64,000 nt of DNA from Romboutsia lituseburensis. Its GTDB lineage: Bacteria > Bacillota > Clostridia > Peptostreptococcales > Peptostreptococcaceae. Numbering within the stretch: the stretch's first letter is position 1; the number at the start of each line of letters is the position of its first letter. A program made the translations under genes and the position numbers. The stretch spans positions 1,116,001 through 1,180,000 of the forward strand of contig NZ_JANQBQ010000001.1 of the NCBI RefSeq assembly GCF_024723825.1, given 5' to 3'. Under the pieces are notes generated by a model. That model was not told the DNA's origin. It made no database searches and saw only the letters and a list, made by a program, of their open reading frames with translations. Shown here in pieces: positions 17,972 to 27,623 of the stretch.

Positions 17972-19603
17972 TTAATTTTTTATTGTAAAAATTTTATTCC
18001 AAATTAATTTAATAATTAATAGCAAGATAATAAAATAAATTAATGTGATTAACATACTTTTACTTACTAAAAGGTGAATTACAACAACTATCCCTACTAT
18101 AAACATAGATTTAAACATAGTTATTATATTATCAGAAGAGTTAGTATTTTTATACTCCTTTGAAAAAGGCATTATTTTATCATTTAATTTAAACGTAATC
18201 ATTGATGTTATTATTATAGAAACAAACATTACAAATAAATGTATAATAACATGTGTTCCAAATAACATTATAAACCCTATACTCATAATAAGAAATACTG
18301 GTAATATAAGCTTATAAATACTCGCTTTAAGCATTCCTTTGTAAACATTTGACTTCTCTTTTATAGGCAGTACATCATAAATCCATGCAGCTTCATACTG
18401 AGCTGAAAACTTAAGTGTAGTTACTATACTCTGAGACATTAATACACATAAGTATCCCATGAAATAATTTTTACTACCTCTTAAACTATCTAAAAACTGT
18501 ATTAATCCGTTACCATCATAAAATGATACTAACATTATAAATGGCATAAATGCTCCCATTGCTAATGATGGATAAATTTTAGTTTTAAATTCTCTATCCT
18601 TACTTAAAACATCATAAACAAAATTGAAAAATACTCTTTCTTCTTTATTTTTACAAATAATCTTACTCATTTTCTGGGAAATAGTTTCTTTAGTTCTTTT
18701 ATTTTTATATGTATTATCACTTAGTTTTTGTAAATTATTTTCAAACACTGGTATTAATTTAACATATGCTATTATTGAAATTATCGGTATCACGATTGAT
18801 AATACACTCATAATTTTAGTTAAACTGTCTACATTAGTTCCACTTATTACATTAAAATTTGATGCAAACCACATAGGGGGCATTAATACATGCCATACAT
18901 TTGGTTTATATACGAAGTTAAAATCTACAAATGTAAAAGCTCTTCCTACAAATTGATATCCTACTATAAATACTAATAAAAAAAGTATTTGAAAAGCATT
19001 TATCATGTCTTTTAACTTTTCTCCGCTAAATATCTTCAATATAATAAAATACATAAGTGCTGTAATTATTATCATCAGGATATCAATTAAAATAATACTA
19101 ATCAAAAACAATGCTATAAATTTAGGACCATATCTAAGTCCTGCAATTACAGCAGTTATACATATAGCTAAACTTAACTGTGATATGTATATAAATATAT
19201 GAGTAAATTTTGCTGCATTTAAAGTTTTTAAGTCTACCCCTTTTGTAACAATTATATCCTTATCATTTATATCTAATATTACACTTGAAAAGTCCGATAT
19301 AAATACACTTAATATAAGTACCATAAAAAAACTAAAATACAAGCTCATTTTTATAATTGGATTTATGTCCATACTTATAATTGGAGCTGATATCAACCCT
19401 ACTACTGCGTATATTATTAAAGACATGTAGAAAGAATTTTTATCTTTGACTTCTTCTTCTTGATTTAATATATTTTGGCCACGTCTTCCATCCATTATTA
19501 ATTTAGATTGGACTATAAGCCTCATTATTTCATAGTTTATACCTAGACCTTTGTATATGCCCTTAAACAAATCTAGTATGTTTAATATATAAAAGTCCTT
19601 CAT
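17972..19603 (-). CDS. ABC-2 type exporter permease
   Basis: This 543-residue protein has about 12 to 14 hydrophobic helices in two bundles separated by a polar stretch near residues 290-330. It starts two bases after the stop of an ATP-binding gene, with GAGGTATAATT as ribosome site, so the two make one exporter. I do not see motifs that give the substrate. Confidence 0.85.
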   Translation of the reverse strand: MKDFYILNILDLFKGIYKGLGINYEIMRLIVQSKLIMDGRRGQNILNQEEEVKDKNSFYMSLIIYAVVGLISAPIISMDINPIIKMSLYFSFFMVLILSVFISDFSSVILDINDKDIIVTKGVDLKTLNAAKFTHIFIYISQLSLAICITAVIAGLRYGPKFIALFLISIILIDILMIIITALMYFIILKIFSGEKLKDMINAFQILFLLVFIVGYQFVGRAFTFVDFNFVYKPNVWHVLMPPMWFASNFNVISGTNVDSLTKIMSVLSIVIPIISIIAYVKLIPVFENNLQKLSDNTYKNKRTKETISQKMSKIICKNKEERVFFNFVYDVLSKDREFKTKIYPSLAMGAFMPFIMLVSFYDGNGLIQFLDSLRGSKNYFMGYLCVLMSQSIVTTLKFSAQYEAAWIYDVLPIKEKSNVYKGMLKASIYKLILPVFLIMSIGFIMLFGTHVIIHLFVMFVSIIITSMITFKLNDKIMPFSKEYKNTNSSDNIITMFKSMFIVGIVVVIHLLVSKSMLITLIYFIILLLIIKLIWNKIFTIKN

Positions 19604-19605
19604 AA

Positions 19606-20391
19606 TTATACCTCTTTTAATATTCTAACAAATTCATCAGATAAGTCAGAATGCTCTTCGAAACCTGTTAATTGGTTAAATATTTCCTCTAAAGATCCAT
19701 CAAAGCTAGCATTTTTTATTTCTTCAAAATCTCCATCACAAACTATATTTCCTTGGTCTAAAAGTATTATTCTATCACTTAATTTTTCAACAACTTCCAT
19801 TATATGAGATGAATAAAAAATAGTTTTCCCCTCTTCTTTTAACTTGTATAAAATTTCTTTTATCAATAATACACTATTTGCATCTAAACCACTTAATGGT
19901 TCATCTAAAAATAATATATCTGGATTGTGAAGTAATGCACTAATTATTACAACTTTCTGTTTCATTCCTTTTGAAAAAGACGATAACCTCGATTCATAGG
20001 CATGCTCTATTCCAAGAACTTTCATTAACCTTCTAGATTTTTCATCACATTTATTACTTTCAAGACCGTATATTTGTCCCACAAATGTTAAATATTCTTT
20101 CGCAGTCAAACTTTCATATACTTTTGCTATCTCAGGTACATAACCTATTCTATGCTTATAATCATTATTTTCATCTTCTATATCTTTTCCAAATATAGAT
20201 ACATTTCCACTATATCCATTTACAAGACCTAAAATTATCTTAATAGTTGTACTTTTACCTGCTCCATTAGAACCTATATATCCTATTATATTCCCCTTTT
20301 CTATTTCTAGGTTGATTCCCTTTAAAACTTCCTTATCTCCATAGCTCATTTTAAGGTCTTTTATTTTTATAACCTTTTGAATATTATCCAT
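19606..20391 (-). CDS. ABC exporter ATP-binding protein
   Basis: The stand-alone ATPase has Walker A GSNGAGKST, signature LSSFSKGMKQK and Walker B ILFLDEPLSGLD, then an H-loop in SSHIMEV. This is the CcmA/DrrA-like exporter type paired with ABC-2 permeases. I place the start at ATG 20391, 6 bases after GAGGTG; two in-frame codons upstream (ATG 20394 and GTG 20400) are possible but too close to the ribosome site. Confidence 0.92.
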   Translation of the reverse strand: MDNIQKVIKIKDLKMSYGDKEVLKGINLEIEKGNIIGYIGSNGAGKSTTIKIILGLVNGYSGNVSIFGKDIEDENNDYKHRIGYVPEIAKVYESLTAKEYLTFVGQIYGLESNKCDEKSRRLMKVLGIEHAYESRLSSFSKGMKQKVVIISALLHNPDILFLDEPLSGLDANSVLLIKEILYKLKEEGKTIFYSSHIMEVVEKLSDRIILLDQGNIVCDGDFEEIKNASFDGSLEEIFNQLTGFEEHSDLSDEFVRILKEV

Positions 20392-20430
20392 CATTATCAC
20401 CTCAATCTATACTTTATGCCATTATATCAT

Positions 20431-20480
20431 AAAATAAGAGTATATCTAACTTCATAAGCCAAATATACTCTTATTATTTT
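20431..20480 (-). terminator. Terminator after the SulP gene
   Basis: On the minus strand AATAAGAGTATAT pairs with ATATACTCTTATT over a 17-base loop, followed by a T-rich run. Confidence 0.75.
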
Positions 20481-21763
20481 TATATTACTTCTTCTAAATT
20501 TTCATTTTTATCTATCTCATCTACTTTATTAGATTTTGATATTATATTAAATACTATATGCATTACCATTCCTACACCTATTGCTAATACTAAATCAAAT
20601 ACTATTGTAAGTATAAAAGTTGTATAAAGAACTATTACATCTTTTTTAGGTAAATGTAACATTTCCTTCATTTCCTTCCACTCTCCCATATTATAAGAAA
20701 CTATTATAAGTATAGCGGATAATACAGTCATAGGAATTAATTTTGCAAGTGGCATTAATATTACCATTATAAGAAGTAGTGTTACTGCATGTACGATACC
20801 TGAAATTGGACTTCTTCCACCACTTCTAACATTTGCAGCCGTTCTTGCTATTGCTCCAGTTGCTGGTATTCCACCAAATAAAGCTGATGCTATATTTCCT
20901 GCACCTTGAGCTATAAGCTCTGCATTAGAATCATGAGTATCGTCTATCATATTATCAGAAACTACGCACGACAATAAAGACTCAATGGCTGCTAATATTG
21001 CTATCGTAATCGCCGGTTGAATCAATGGTATTATTGATTTCAGATCTACTTTAGGTATCGATGGTGCTGGGATGCTTGAAGATATGTTAGAATACACACT
21101 TCCTATTGTATCTATATTTATACTAAATATTTTAACAACTGCTGTTGCTATTATTAATGCTATTAAAGAACCTGGAATATTTTTATTTACTTTAGGCCAG
21201 TAAATCATAAGAATTATACAAGCTAATCCTACTATAAATGCCATTATATCAAATGTATTTATATTTGCTATGTAGCATTCTAACTTTTCAAGTGCTTCTG
21301 CTGGTACATTTTGGATTTTTAATCCAAAAAAGTCTTTAAATTGTGTTATAAGTAAAGTTACTGCTATTCCACTAGTAAAACCTACTGTTATAGTTTTCGG
21401 AACATATTTTATTAGATCTCCTAATCTCAATACTCCCATAATTATAAGTATAATACCCGCCATTATAGTAGCTATGATAAGACCGTCAATACCGTGCTGT
21501 TGAACTATTCCATAAACAATCACTACAAATGCTCCTGTAGGACCACCTATTTGAACTTTACTTCCTCCTAATAAGGAAATTACAAATCCAGCAAATATTG
21601 CTGTTATAAGTCCTTTTTCCGGTGAAACTCCAGAAGATATAGCTAGCGCGATTGATAATGGAAGTGCTATTATTGCTACTATAATACCAGATACTATATC
21701 TTTCTTAATTTGTTGCCTATCTAAGTCCTTTTGACTTAACATTTTAAATAACTTTGGTGTCAT
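20480..21763 (-). CDS. SulP/SLC26-family anion transporter lacking a STAS domain
   Basis: Around 12 to 14 membrane helices with the family motifs ALPLSIALAISSGVSPEKG, GGPTGAFVVIV and GGIPATGAIARTAANVRSGG identify a SulP transporter, moving sulfate, bicarbonate or similar anions. At 427 residues it ends just after the last helix (NIISKSNKVDEID), whereas most relatives carry a C-terminal cytoplasmic STAS domain of about 120 residues. The end is a normal stop and terminator, so this is a short form rather than a truncation caused by the window. Ribosome site AAAGGAG is clear. Confidence 0.9.
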   Translation of the reverse strand: MTPKLFKMLSQKDLDRQQIKKDIVSGIIVAIIALPLSIALAISSGVSPEKGLITAIFAGFVISLLGGSKVQIGGPTGAFVVIVYGIVQQHGIDGLIIATIMAGIILIIMGVLRLGDLIKYVPKTITVGFTSGIAVTLLITQFKDFFGLKIQNVPAEALEKLECYIANINTFDIMAFIVGLACIILMIYWPKVNKNIPGSLIALIIATAVVKIFSINIDTIGSVYSNISSSIPAPSIPKVDLKSIIPLIQPAITIAILAAIESLLSCVVSDNMIDDTHDSNAELIAQGAGNIASALFGGIPATGAIARTAANVRSGGRSPISGIVHAVTLLLIMVILMPLAKLIPMTVLSAILIIVSYNMGEWKEMKEMLHLPKKDVIVLYTTFILTIVFDLVLAIGVGMVMHIVFNIISKSNKVDEIDKNENLEEVI

Positions 21764-21957
21764 TAATTTGCTCCTTTCATTTTTTCATCCTTATACATCA
21801 TACTCCTCTATATTATTAAAGTCAAAGTATTTTTTACTTATTTAAATATAAATTTTTTTGCTATAAAATGTTTTATATCAATCGTATATATTTTTATTTA
21901 ATTGTACTTCTCACAAATAAATTTTATACGAATAGAATAAATAAAGGAGGTTTTTAA

Positions 21958-23139
21958 ATGAATATTTTGTTATATAAAGGAAATTTTAATTATAATGTTG
22001 TAAATCATTTTATTGATGATTTGGCAAAATATTTTTCAAAAAAAAATCATACTGTATATATATGTGACTTACCGATTGACATCAATAATGATAATGATTT
22101 GCTAGACTTAATAAATTTTTTAAGTTATGTAAATATTGACTTTGTATTTAGCTTCAACGGTATAAATGCTATTCCAATACAAATTTATGAAAATTTAAAT
22201 ATTATTTTTGGAACAGTTCTAGTAGATAATCCATTTTATCATTTACTAAGACTAGATTCTTTAAAAAGTAAAAATACGTTTGTGGGCTTATCTGATGAGG
22301 GCTATTTAGATATTGCAAAAAAATATATGTATGAATATATAACTACTACTCAAATAACGCATGGAGGAAGTATTGCAGAATTAAAAAGTTCTGAAAAAAA
22401 ATATGATGTTATTGTAGCAGGAGATTTAAATGAATTAATAGACTTTGAAACTTATATAAATAGTTCCCTTGATAAATTATCAAAAGAAATTGCTATAGAT
22501 TTATATAACCATGCAATTAAAAATCTTCAAAAACCTTTATATGAATACTTAGAAGATATAATAAACAACTTTAACTTTGACGATAAGCTAATAAAGACAA
22601 AAGAATTTAAAGAAGCTGTAGCATCTATTTATAAAGTTGTAGATCTATTTATAAGAAAAGAAATGAGATATAAAGGTATATTAGAGCTTCTTAAAAATGG
22701 AGTGGAAATTAATCACTTTGGCAATTGTAATTGTAATACATTTAGTGAATATTCTAATTTTAAGAATAATGGATCTATACAATACACACAATTGCTTAAT
22801 ATTATGAATCAATCAAAAATAATTATTCATATTACTAGTTATTTTAAAAATGGTAGCCATGAAAGAGTGCTTTCTGCTATGTTAAATAATACTTTAGTAA
22901 TAGCAAATGAAAATAATTACTCTTTTAATATGTATAAAAATAATGAAAGTATTGTGTTTTATAATCCAAATAAAGAAAATGATTTAACAGATAAAGTAAA
23001 ATATTATCTTGATAATGAATTACAAAGAAATAAAATCACAAAAAATGCTTATGAAATAACTTCTTCATTTAATACTTGGGAAAATAAAGCTAATGAAATA
23101 TTAGAATTTTATTCTAGCTTCAAAAATAATATTTTATAA
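21958..23139 (+). CDS. CgeB-like glycosyltransferase (GT-B fold)
   Basis: The 393-residue protein resembles CgeB-type glycosyltransferases, which in Bacillus act in spore-crust glycosylation. The N-terminal half opens with a Rossmann-like strand (MNILLYKG). The C-terminal part has the donor-binding pattern typical of family 1: ITSYFKNGSHERVLSAMLNN followed by an SIVFYNPNKENDL segment. There is no signal peptide or membrane helix. Start follows AAAGGAGG. It is transcribed alone, facing the Maf/pseudaminic-acid operon, with two terminators between, which suggests a shared surface-glycan role. Confidence 0.75.
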   Translation: MNILLYKGNFNYNVVNHFIDDLAKYFSKKNHTVYICDLPIDINNDNDLLDLINFLSYVNIDFVFSFNGINAIPIQIYENLNIIFGTVLVDNPFYHLLRLDSLKSKNTFVGLSDEGYLDIAKKYMYEYITTTQITHGGSIAELKSSEKKYDVIVAGDLNELIDFETYINSSLDKLSKEIAIDLYNHAIKNLQKPLYEYLEDIINNFNFDDKLIKTKEFKEAVASIYKVVDLFIRKEMRYKGILELLKNGVEINHFGNCNCNTFSEYSNFKNNGSIQYTQLLNIMNQSKIIIHITSYFKNGSHERVLSAMLNNTLVIANENNYSFNMYKNNESIVFYNPNKENDLTDKVKYYLDNELQRNKITKNAYEITSSFNTWENKANEILEFYSSFKNNIL

Positions 23140-23147
23140 TTATATCT

Positions 23148-23193
23148 AAGAATCTGGGTGAATTAAAATAAATATATTCAGATTCTTTACTTT
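23148..23193 (+). terminator. Terminator after the CgeB-like gene
   Basis: AAGAATCTG (23148-23156) pairs with CAGATTCTT (23179-23187) and TACTTTTTG follows. Confidence 0.65.
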
Positions 23194-23205
23194 TTGTAGA
23201 TATAT

Positions 23206-23256
23206 ATAAATAAAAATACAATCTAATTTTAATTTATGTTGTATTTTTATTTATAT
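23206..23256. terminator. Bidirectional terminator between convergent glycan units
   Basis: ATAAATAAAAATACAA (23206-23221) is complementary to 23239-23254 over its full 16 bases. Confidence 0.7.
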
Positions 23257-23342
23257 ACTTAGCTACATTGTAAATAGTATAAATTCTAATTTTTTAATTT
23301 ATACTTATAGGATAAATTTTGCATAATTATTTTATTAATTTT

Positions 23343-23633
23343 TTATTTTTGTATTATTTTTTTTATTGAATCTATTAATTTAATTATCCATGACTTTTTA
23401 ACTTTACTATTTTGTAAAGACATATACTCTGATTTATTTATATCTTGTGCACTTAAGTCTTTTTGTTCTAATTGTAAGTCATCTATCAAATTTACATTTG
23501 CATTTATAATAAATTTTTGCGAAGTCATATTATTTGGGATGATATTAGATTCAATGTTTTTTCCATCTATATTGATTGACTTAATCGTTCTTTCAGTATA
23601 TTCTTTACCATCTATTGTCACTTTATTCCTCAT
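23343..23633 (-). CDS. Small unrecognised protein at the end of the glycan island
   Basis: Ninety-six residues with a perfect AAGGAGG site 7 bases before the ATG. The protein opens with a strand-rich part (VTIDGKEYTERTIKSINIDG) and ends in a basic amphipathic helix (IIKLIDSIKKIIQK). There is no signal peptide. I cannot name a family. It is the last gene of the leftward island and follows the Maf-like gene, so a surface-associated or accessory role is possible. Confidence 0.65.
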   Translation of the reverse strand: MRNKVTIDGKEYTERTIKSINIDGKNIESNIIPNNMTSQKFIINANVNLIDDLQLEQKDLSAQDINKSEYMSLQNSKVKKSWIIKLIDSIKKIIQK

Positions 23634-23679
23634 AAATTTACCTCCTTAATTAAGTTTTACTTATAAGTATGATATTAAT

Positions 23680-25404
23680 TTACATTTTGTGAGTATTTAA
23701 AAGTATATCTTTAACTTCTTCTAACATAATTTTTAGTTCCTTAAAATAATTTATAAAAGTTTCACTTTGATAGTTAAAGTTTGAAGATAATTTTTCATAA
23801 TTTTTTGATTCCATTTCAAAATATTTTTGTCTTACATCAAATAAAAATTTATTTAAATAACAACCTAAATAATTGCTCATTTTACTAAATTCAAATTCAT
23901 CTACAGTTTTCATTACATATAAAAAATCTTTTAGGTTTTCATCATCATCATCAATATTTAATAAAGATGCTTTAATATTTTTATTTAATATTTTTTTACA
24001 TATTTTTTCACATTCAACACATTTTTCTATAAAATAATTTATATATTCATGAATTGAATTTATTACATCAACAGCATTGATATTAAGACTTTTACCTTGT
24101 ATCAAATATTTTGCATTTTCAGAAAAATCACTCGATAATAGTAAGTCTTTTAGTTCTTTATGTGGTGCACCATTTATGTCTACACCATAGGATGCATTTA
24201 TAAATTTAATGTTTTCATTTTCATCTTTTTTTAATATTATATACTCTTCAATTTTTATTCTAAAAAAATCTAGTGTTTTACTTGTTTTTATCTCATTTCC
24301 ATATACATCTTTTCTTATAATATCTCCTTTGTACGATACTTTACTATCGATATCAAATGTAGCATTTTTTGAATGGTGATTTCCATAAGTTAATGCGCAG
24401 TCTTGACCTACTAGTATTATAGGGTTACATCCCATTAACAATGCTATGTCTATGCAAGTATGAGCAACAGACCCTCCACTATAAGTTCCACTTAAATTTG
24501 TAAAATCTTCTATTGTCTTTGAAAATAATTGAGATAGGTATATTTTATCGCCTCTATATTCCTCTACTAAATTTTTATTGCTATATTCATAAAAAGCAAA
24601 AGGCACTGCTGAATTTAAATATTCTTCCATCATTTCGTAAGTAACTTTATTTGGGTCTATAGATACAACTAAGTTAGGTGTTATTCCATTTTTCATAAGA
24701 GTTCCTAATGTTCTATTACCTGCAATTATAAAAAATTTATCTAAATTATTTTTGTATTTTATCATTGTTTCAATATTTTTATCTAATGATGGTCCTGCAG
24801 ACACTATTATAGCGGGTATATTTTTGTTGTAATTTATATATGAATTTAGTGGTGACGAATTATTTATTTGATATAAATTAGAAATCATATTTTCAAAAAA
24901 CATCTTTTTAAATCTATTATCTAAAGCTAATGATGAAACCGCTACATAATATCTATAATCTATCATTTCAATGAATTTTTCATATTCTTCTTTGTAAGCC
25001 TCTTCATAGTTTCCAAAACAGTGAACATATAATCTATTGAAATTTTTAAAATTGATTAAAAAATTTAAAATTCCTTGTATCACTTCTTGTTCATATAAAA
25101 CTAAACTCATATTTTCATCGAATATTTCATCTTTATAAATATTAAAAATATCTTCATTTGGCTCTATTATTATTACTTTATTATATGTGCATATATTATT
25201 TTTTAATGCTTTTATATATTCTGAACTGTCAAGTCCAAATATAAAAACTATAGAGTCAAATAATAGCCCTTCTAGGCTATTTACTAAATTTTCTATATTA
25301 TTTTTATAACTTTTTCTATTCCCAAGATAATATAACTTATCATCTTTTTTTAACTCGTATAAATAATAATCATCATCACTTTTAAGCTTTCTTATATTAG
25401 ACAT
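23680..25404 (-). CDS. Maf-like glycosyltransferase, DUF115 (6-hydroxymethylpterin pyrophosphokinase MptE-like)
   Basis: The 574-residue protein has the DUF115 core in the middle: PAIIVSAGPSLDKNIE near residue 200, then NRTLGTLMKNGITPNLVVSID and the GGSVAHTCIDIALLMGC and LVGQDCALT patches. This family includes motility accessory factors (Maf), which transfer pseudaminic or legionaminic acid onto Ser/Thr of flagellin. No flagellin is near. Instead, the gene sits between small beta-rich proteins, and a complete pseudaminic-acid pathway lies upstream. The target is probably one of those proteins (inference). Ribosome site GGGAGG. Confidence 0.85.
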   Translation of the reverse strand: MSNIRKLKSDDDYYLYELKKDDKLYYLGNRKSYKNNIENLVNSLEGLLFDSIVFIFGLDSSEYIKALKNNICTYNKVIIIEPNEDIFNIYKDEIFDENMSLVLYEQEVIQGILNFLINFKNFNRLYVHCFGNYEEAYKEEYEKFIEMIDYRYYVAVSSLALDNRFKKMFFENMISNLYQINNSSPLNSYINYNKNIPAIIVSAGPSLDKNIETMIKYKNNLDKFFIIAGNRTLGTLMKNGITPNLVVSIDPNKVTYEMMEEYLNSAVPFAFYEYSNKNLVEEYRGDKIYLSQLFSKTIEDFTNLSGTYSGGSVAHTCIDIALLMGCNPIILVGQDCALTYGNHHSKNATFDIDSKVSYKGDIIRKDVYGNEIKTSKTLDFFRIKIEEYIILKKDENENIKFINASYGVDINGAPHKELKDLLLSSDFSENAKYLIQGKSLNINAVDVINSIHEYINYFIEKCVECEKICKKILNKNIKASLLNIDDDDENLKDFLYVMKTVDEFEFSKMSNYLGCYLNKFLFDVRQKYFEMESKNYEKLSSNFNYQSETFINYFKELKIMLEEVKDILLNTHKM

Positions 25405-25428
25405 TATTCCTCCCTCTAACTAAAATCA

Positions 25429-25452
25429 GAGATTAGCCAAATAGCTAATCTC
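25429..25452 (-). promoter_or_regulatory. Intercistronic hairpin before the Maf-like gene
   Basis: GAGATTAGC and GCTAATCTC form a perfect 9-bp stem with a 6-base loop in the 59-base gap between two genes. No T run follows, so it looks like an mRNA-processing or stabilising hairpin rather than a terminator. Confidence 0.5.
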
Positions 25453-25463
25453 CTTTTTAATTG

Positions 25464-25760
25464 TTAACTGTATATTCTTATTCCTAGAGTAGTACCAGTT
25501 TTTACAGATACTGCATATCTACCATTTTGGTCTGTAAAAGTTATAGCATATGCATTCCCTATACTACCAACATTACCTGTCCAAACTAAAACTGCAGCAT
25601 TTGATAAAATGCTCTTGTTAAGAGTGGCTGTTCCTCTTAATAATCCATTTGTCCAAAGACTTGGAACTATATTTTGGCTTTTTATAGGTATTAGACCTGA
25701 TTTAATATCTATAGAATCATACTTTTTAGGCATATATGCTTTTCTAGGTGTAGTTGCCAT
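25464..25760 (-). CDS. Small carboxypeptidase-regulatory-like beta-sandwich protein
   Basis: I use ATG 25760 (98 residues) because AGGAG lies 8 bases before it; the frame extends three codons to a GTG within the leader. The C-terminal half reads like a CarboxypepD_reg or transthyretin-type repeat: LLRGTATLN, then an AVLVWTG strand and FTDQNGRYAVSVKTGT. No signal peptide. It is related in shape to the proteins at 27607-27895 and 27940-28161. A structural subunit glycosylated by the neighbouring Maf-like enzyme is a reasonable guess. Confidence 0.65.
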   Translation of the reverse strand: MATTPRKAYMPKKYDSIDIKSGLIPIKSQNIVPSLWTNGLLRGTATLNKSILSNAAVLVWTGNVGSIGNAYAITFTDQNGRYAVSVKTGTTLGIRIYS

Positions 25761-25775
25761 AAATGTCACTCCTAT

Positions 25776-25819
25776 ATATAATATATTTAGGATTTTTTTT
25801 AATCCCTAATATATTATAT
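25776..25819 (-). promoter_or_regulatory. Long leader hairpin before the 98-residue protein gene
   Basis: ATATAATATATT and its complement make a 12-bp stem, extended by two mismatches and five more pairs, around an A-rich loop. It ends 3 to 7 bases from the AGGAG site, with no T run on the reading strand. Confidence 0.55.
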
Positions 25820-25855
25820 TCTTGTATTTTTTTTTGTGTTACATTTTTTGACTTT

Positions 25856-27553
25856 TTAAAATTGTTTTATTAATTCAATATTCCCTTTTATATTAAATAA
25901 GTAGCATTTTTTTGAATATTTCTCATCTATTTCATAAGTAGTATTTATTATTATTTTATAGTCCTCTATATTAAATTCCTCATTTTCATTCAAACAAAAT
26001 TCTATGTTAGATGACATACAAGCATTATTTAATGCATAGATTTTTAAATTTGAAATACATTCATCTACTGTATAAAGAGCGATAGAGTAATATACATATA
26101 GATAAATATATGTATAATTATATTTATATTTAGCATTTATATTATTTTCACATATTGTCTGAATTATATTTGTATTTGCCTCCTTTATAGCTGAGTTTAT
26201 ATATATTTTTTTTATTATAGGATTATTTCCATAACAAACAATATTTTTTAAATTATTTGGATTTATGGTGTCTTTTTCAACTTCTATTAATAAATCAATT
26301 TCGCCTATATTTATATTTTTTCCACTTACTTTAACTTTACAAACAGCAAATTTACTTTTATCTAACAATGATGTAACTATTATTAATGTTTCGCCCTCTC
26401 CTATACCTTTTACTAGCCCATTTTCATTCACTGTTGCTATGTTTCCATTTTGTGACATATACTCAATTTTTGTATAATATCCAATATTTGCATGTATTAT
26501 AGGATTTATATTTACAATTGTATCTATTTTTTTATACTCCCCAATATTTAATATTAAATATGCTGGACTAACAGTTATATCATTTATCTTTATTACTACA
26601 TCACCAGTTATTTCACCTTTAGACCCCGATCCTATATCATTTGCACTACCATATCCTCTTGCTGTTATTTCTCCTGTATCTAATATTATGTTACCACTAA
26701 AATCACCTCCATAACCACTACCTATTCCTGCCCCTCCATAATTCTTTAAATACTGGCCACCAGTTGCATTGACTATCCCTCCTTTTATAGTTACATTCCC
26801 ACTTAATTTTGCGCCGTTTTTTATATTGATTGAACTGCCGATTCCAGCTGCTCCTTCTCCTCCAATTGCTACTATATAGCCTCCACTTATTAGTAAACTC
26901 CCGCTTAAATCTGCATCATACCCTCCACCTATTCCTGCTCCAATTGTATATTTACCAGCAATACAATTTACTTTACCATCATATATATATACATTTCCTG
27001 ATAATGAACCATTACATCCACCACCTATTCCTGCTCCTCCAGAATCACCTGGTTTTATATTTAATATGCCTCCATTTATAATCAGATTGCCTGATAAATT
27101 CCCACCTCCATTAGTTCCATTTCCACCACCTATTCCTGCTCCTTCTCTAGTTGATACTACATTAATAGCTCCTCTTTCTATCGTAACTGTACCTTCTAAA
27201 TCTTGACCATATCCACCACCTATTCCTGCAGCAGATGTACCTGAGTATATATTTAAATAAGAATTTTCATCTCCTTGTATTAAAAGCTTACTTTTTTCTT
27301 CCATCTGAATTCCTGCATAATTGTCAGCACTTTTTAAATTATTAGTGCCTATAAATGTCAAATTGACATCTGCCATTTTTCCTATAATCATTGCTCCAAT
27401 TGATTTTTTTGACACATCTATATCTACACTACTTAAAGTTATATTAGCTTTACAATCTATATATATATTGTAATCACTAGTTTTTCCTATAATCTCATAA
27501 TCCCCTATTTTGTCTATTACGATATTTTGTTTAGATACATCTAGCGTTATCAC
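25856..27553 (-). CDS. Beta-helix repeat protein with C-terminal Ig-like (Big2) domain
   Basis: This 565-residue protein starts at a GTG 5 bases after GGAGGAG. Residues of about 108-325 consist of seven imperfect units of 30-39 residues, each with AGIGGG (or a variant) and an LSGNxxIxGG turn, as in carbohydrate-binding/parallel beta-helix surface proteins. A bacterial Ig-like domain (about 325-410) follows, with NIATVNENGLVKGIGEGETLI. The last 150 residues are unrecognised, Cys- and Tyr-containing. There is no signal peptide or wall anchor, unusual for such repeats unless the protein is assembled onto a spore inside the mother cell. Next to Maf and pseudaminic-acid genes. Confidence 0.75.
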   Translation of the reverse strand: MITLDVSKQNIVIDKIGDYEIIGKTSDYNIYIDCKANITLSSVDIDVSKKSIGAMIIGKMADVNLTFIGTNNLKSADNYAGIQMEEKSKLLIQGDENSYLNIYSGTSAAGIGGGYGQDLEGTVTIERGAINVVSTREGAGIGGGNGTNGGGNLSGNLIINGGILNIKPGDSGGAGIGGGCNGSLSGNVYIYDGKVNCIAGKYTIGAGIGGGYDADLSGSLLISGGYIVAIGGEGAAGIGSSINIKNGAKLSGNVTIKGGIVNATGGQYLKNYGGAGIGSGYGGDFSGNIILDTGEITARGYGSANDIGSGSKGEITGDVVIKINDITVSPAYLILNIGEYKKIDTIVNINPIIHANIGYYTKIEYMSQNGNIATVNENGLVKGIGEGETLIIVTSLLDKSKFAVCKVKVSGKNINIGEIDLLIEVEKDTINPNNLKNIVCYGNNPIIKKIYINSAIKEANTNIIQTICENNINAKYKYNYTYIYLYVYYSIALYTVDECISNLKIYALNNACMSSNIEFCLNENEEFNIEDYKIIINTTYEIDEKYSKKCYLFNIKGNIELIKQF

Positions 27554-27593
27554 TTTAACTCCTCCTTTTTATTATGTATTTATAAAAAATTAA

Positions 27594-27623
27594 TGGTCAC
27601 TTATTATTATGAATAAGCGACCA
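27594..27623 (-). promoter_or_regulatory. 12-bp leader hairpin before the beta-helix gene
   Basis: TGGTCGCTTATT pairs with AATAAGTGACCA (one G-U pair in RNA) around a 6-base loop, overlapping the end of the frameshifted upstream gene. A-rich sequence, not a T run, follows on the reading strand. Confidence 0.5.

Noticed and set aside
21880-21950. Possible sigma-K-type boxes before the CgeB-like gene (AC, about 16 bases, AATAGAATA)
   Set aside because: The first base of the -10 differs from CATAnnnTA and such strings are common in AT-rich DNA, so I do not call a sporulation promoter. A similar weak string lies before the 2555 gene.
23680-25404. DUF115 gene as a folate or methanopterin biosynthesis enzyme
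   Set aside because: The domain name includes MptE, but the gene sits with pseudaminic-acid genes and has the Maf-like length, so the glycosyltransferase reading is preferred.
26830-27081. Leucine- and histidine-rich forward frame
   Set aside because: It is the reverse complement of the Gly-rich repeats of the beta-helix gene, not a gene.
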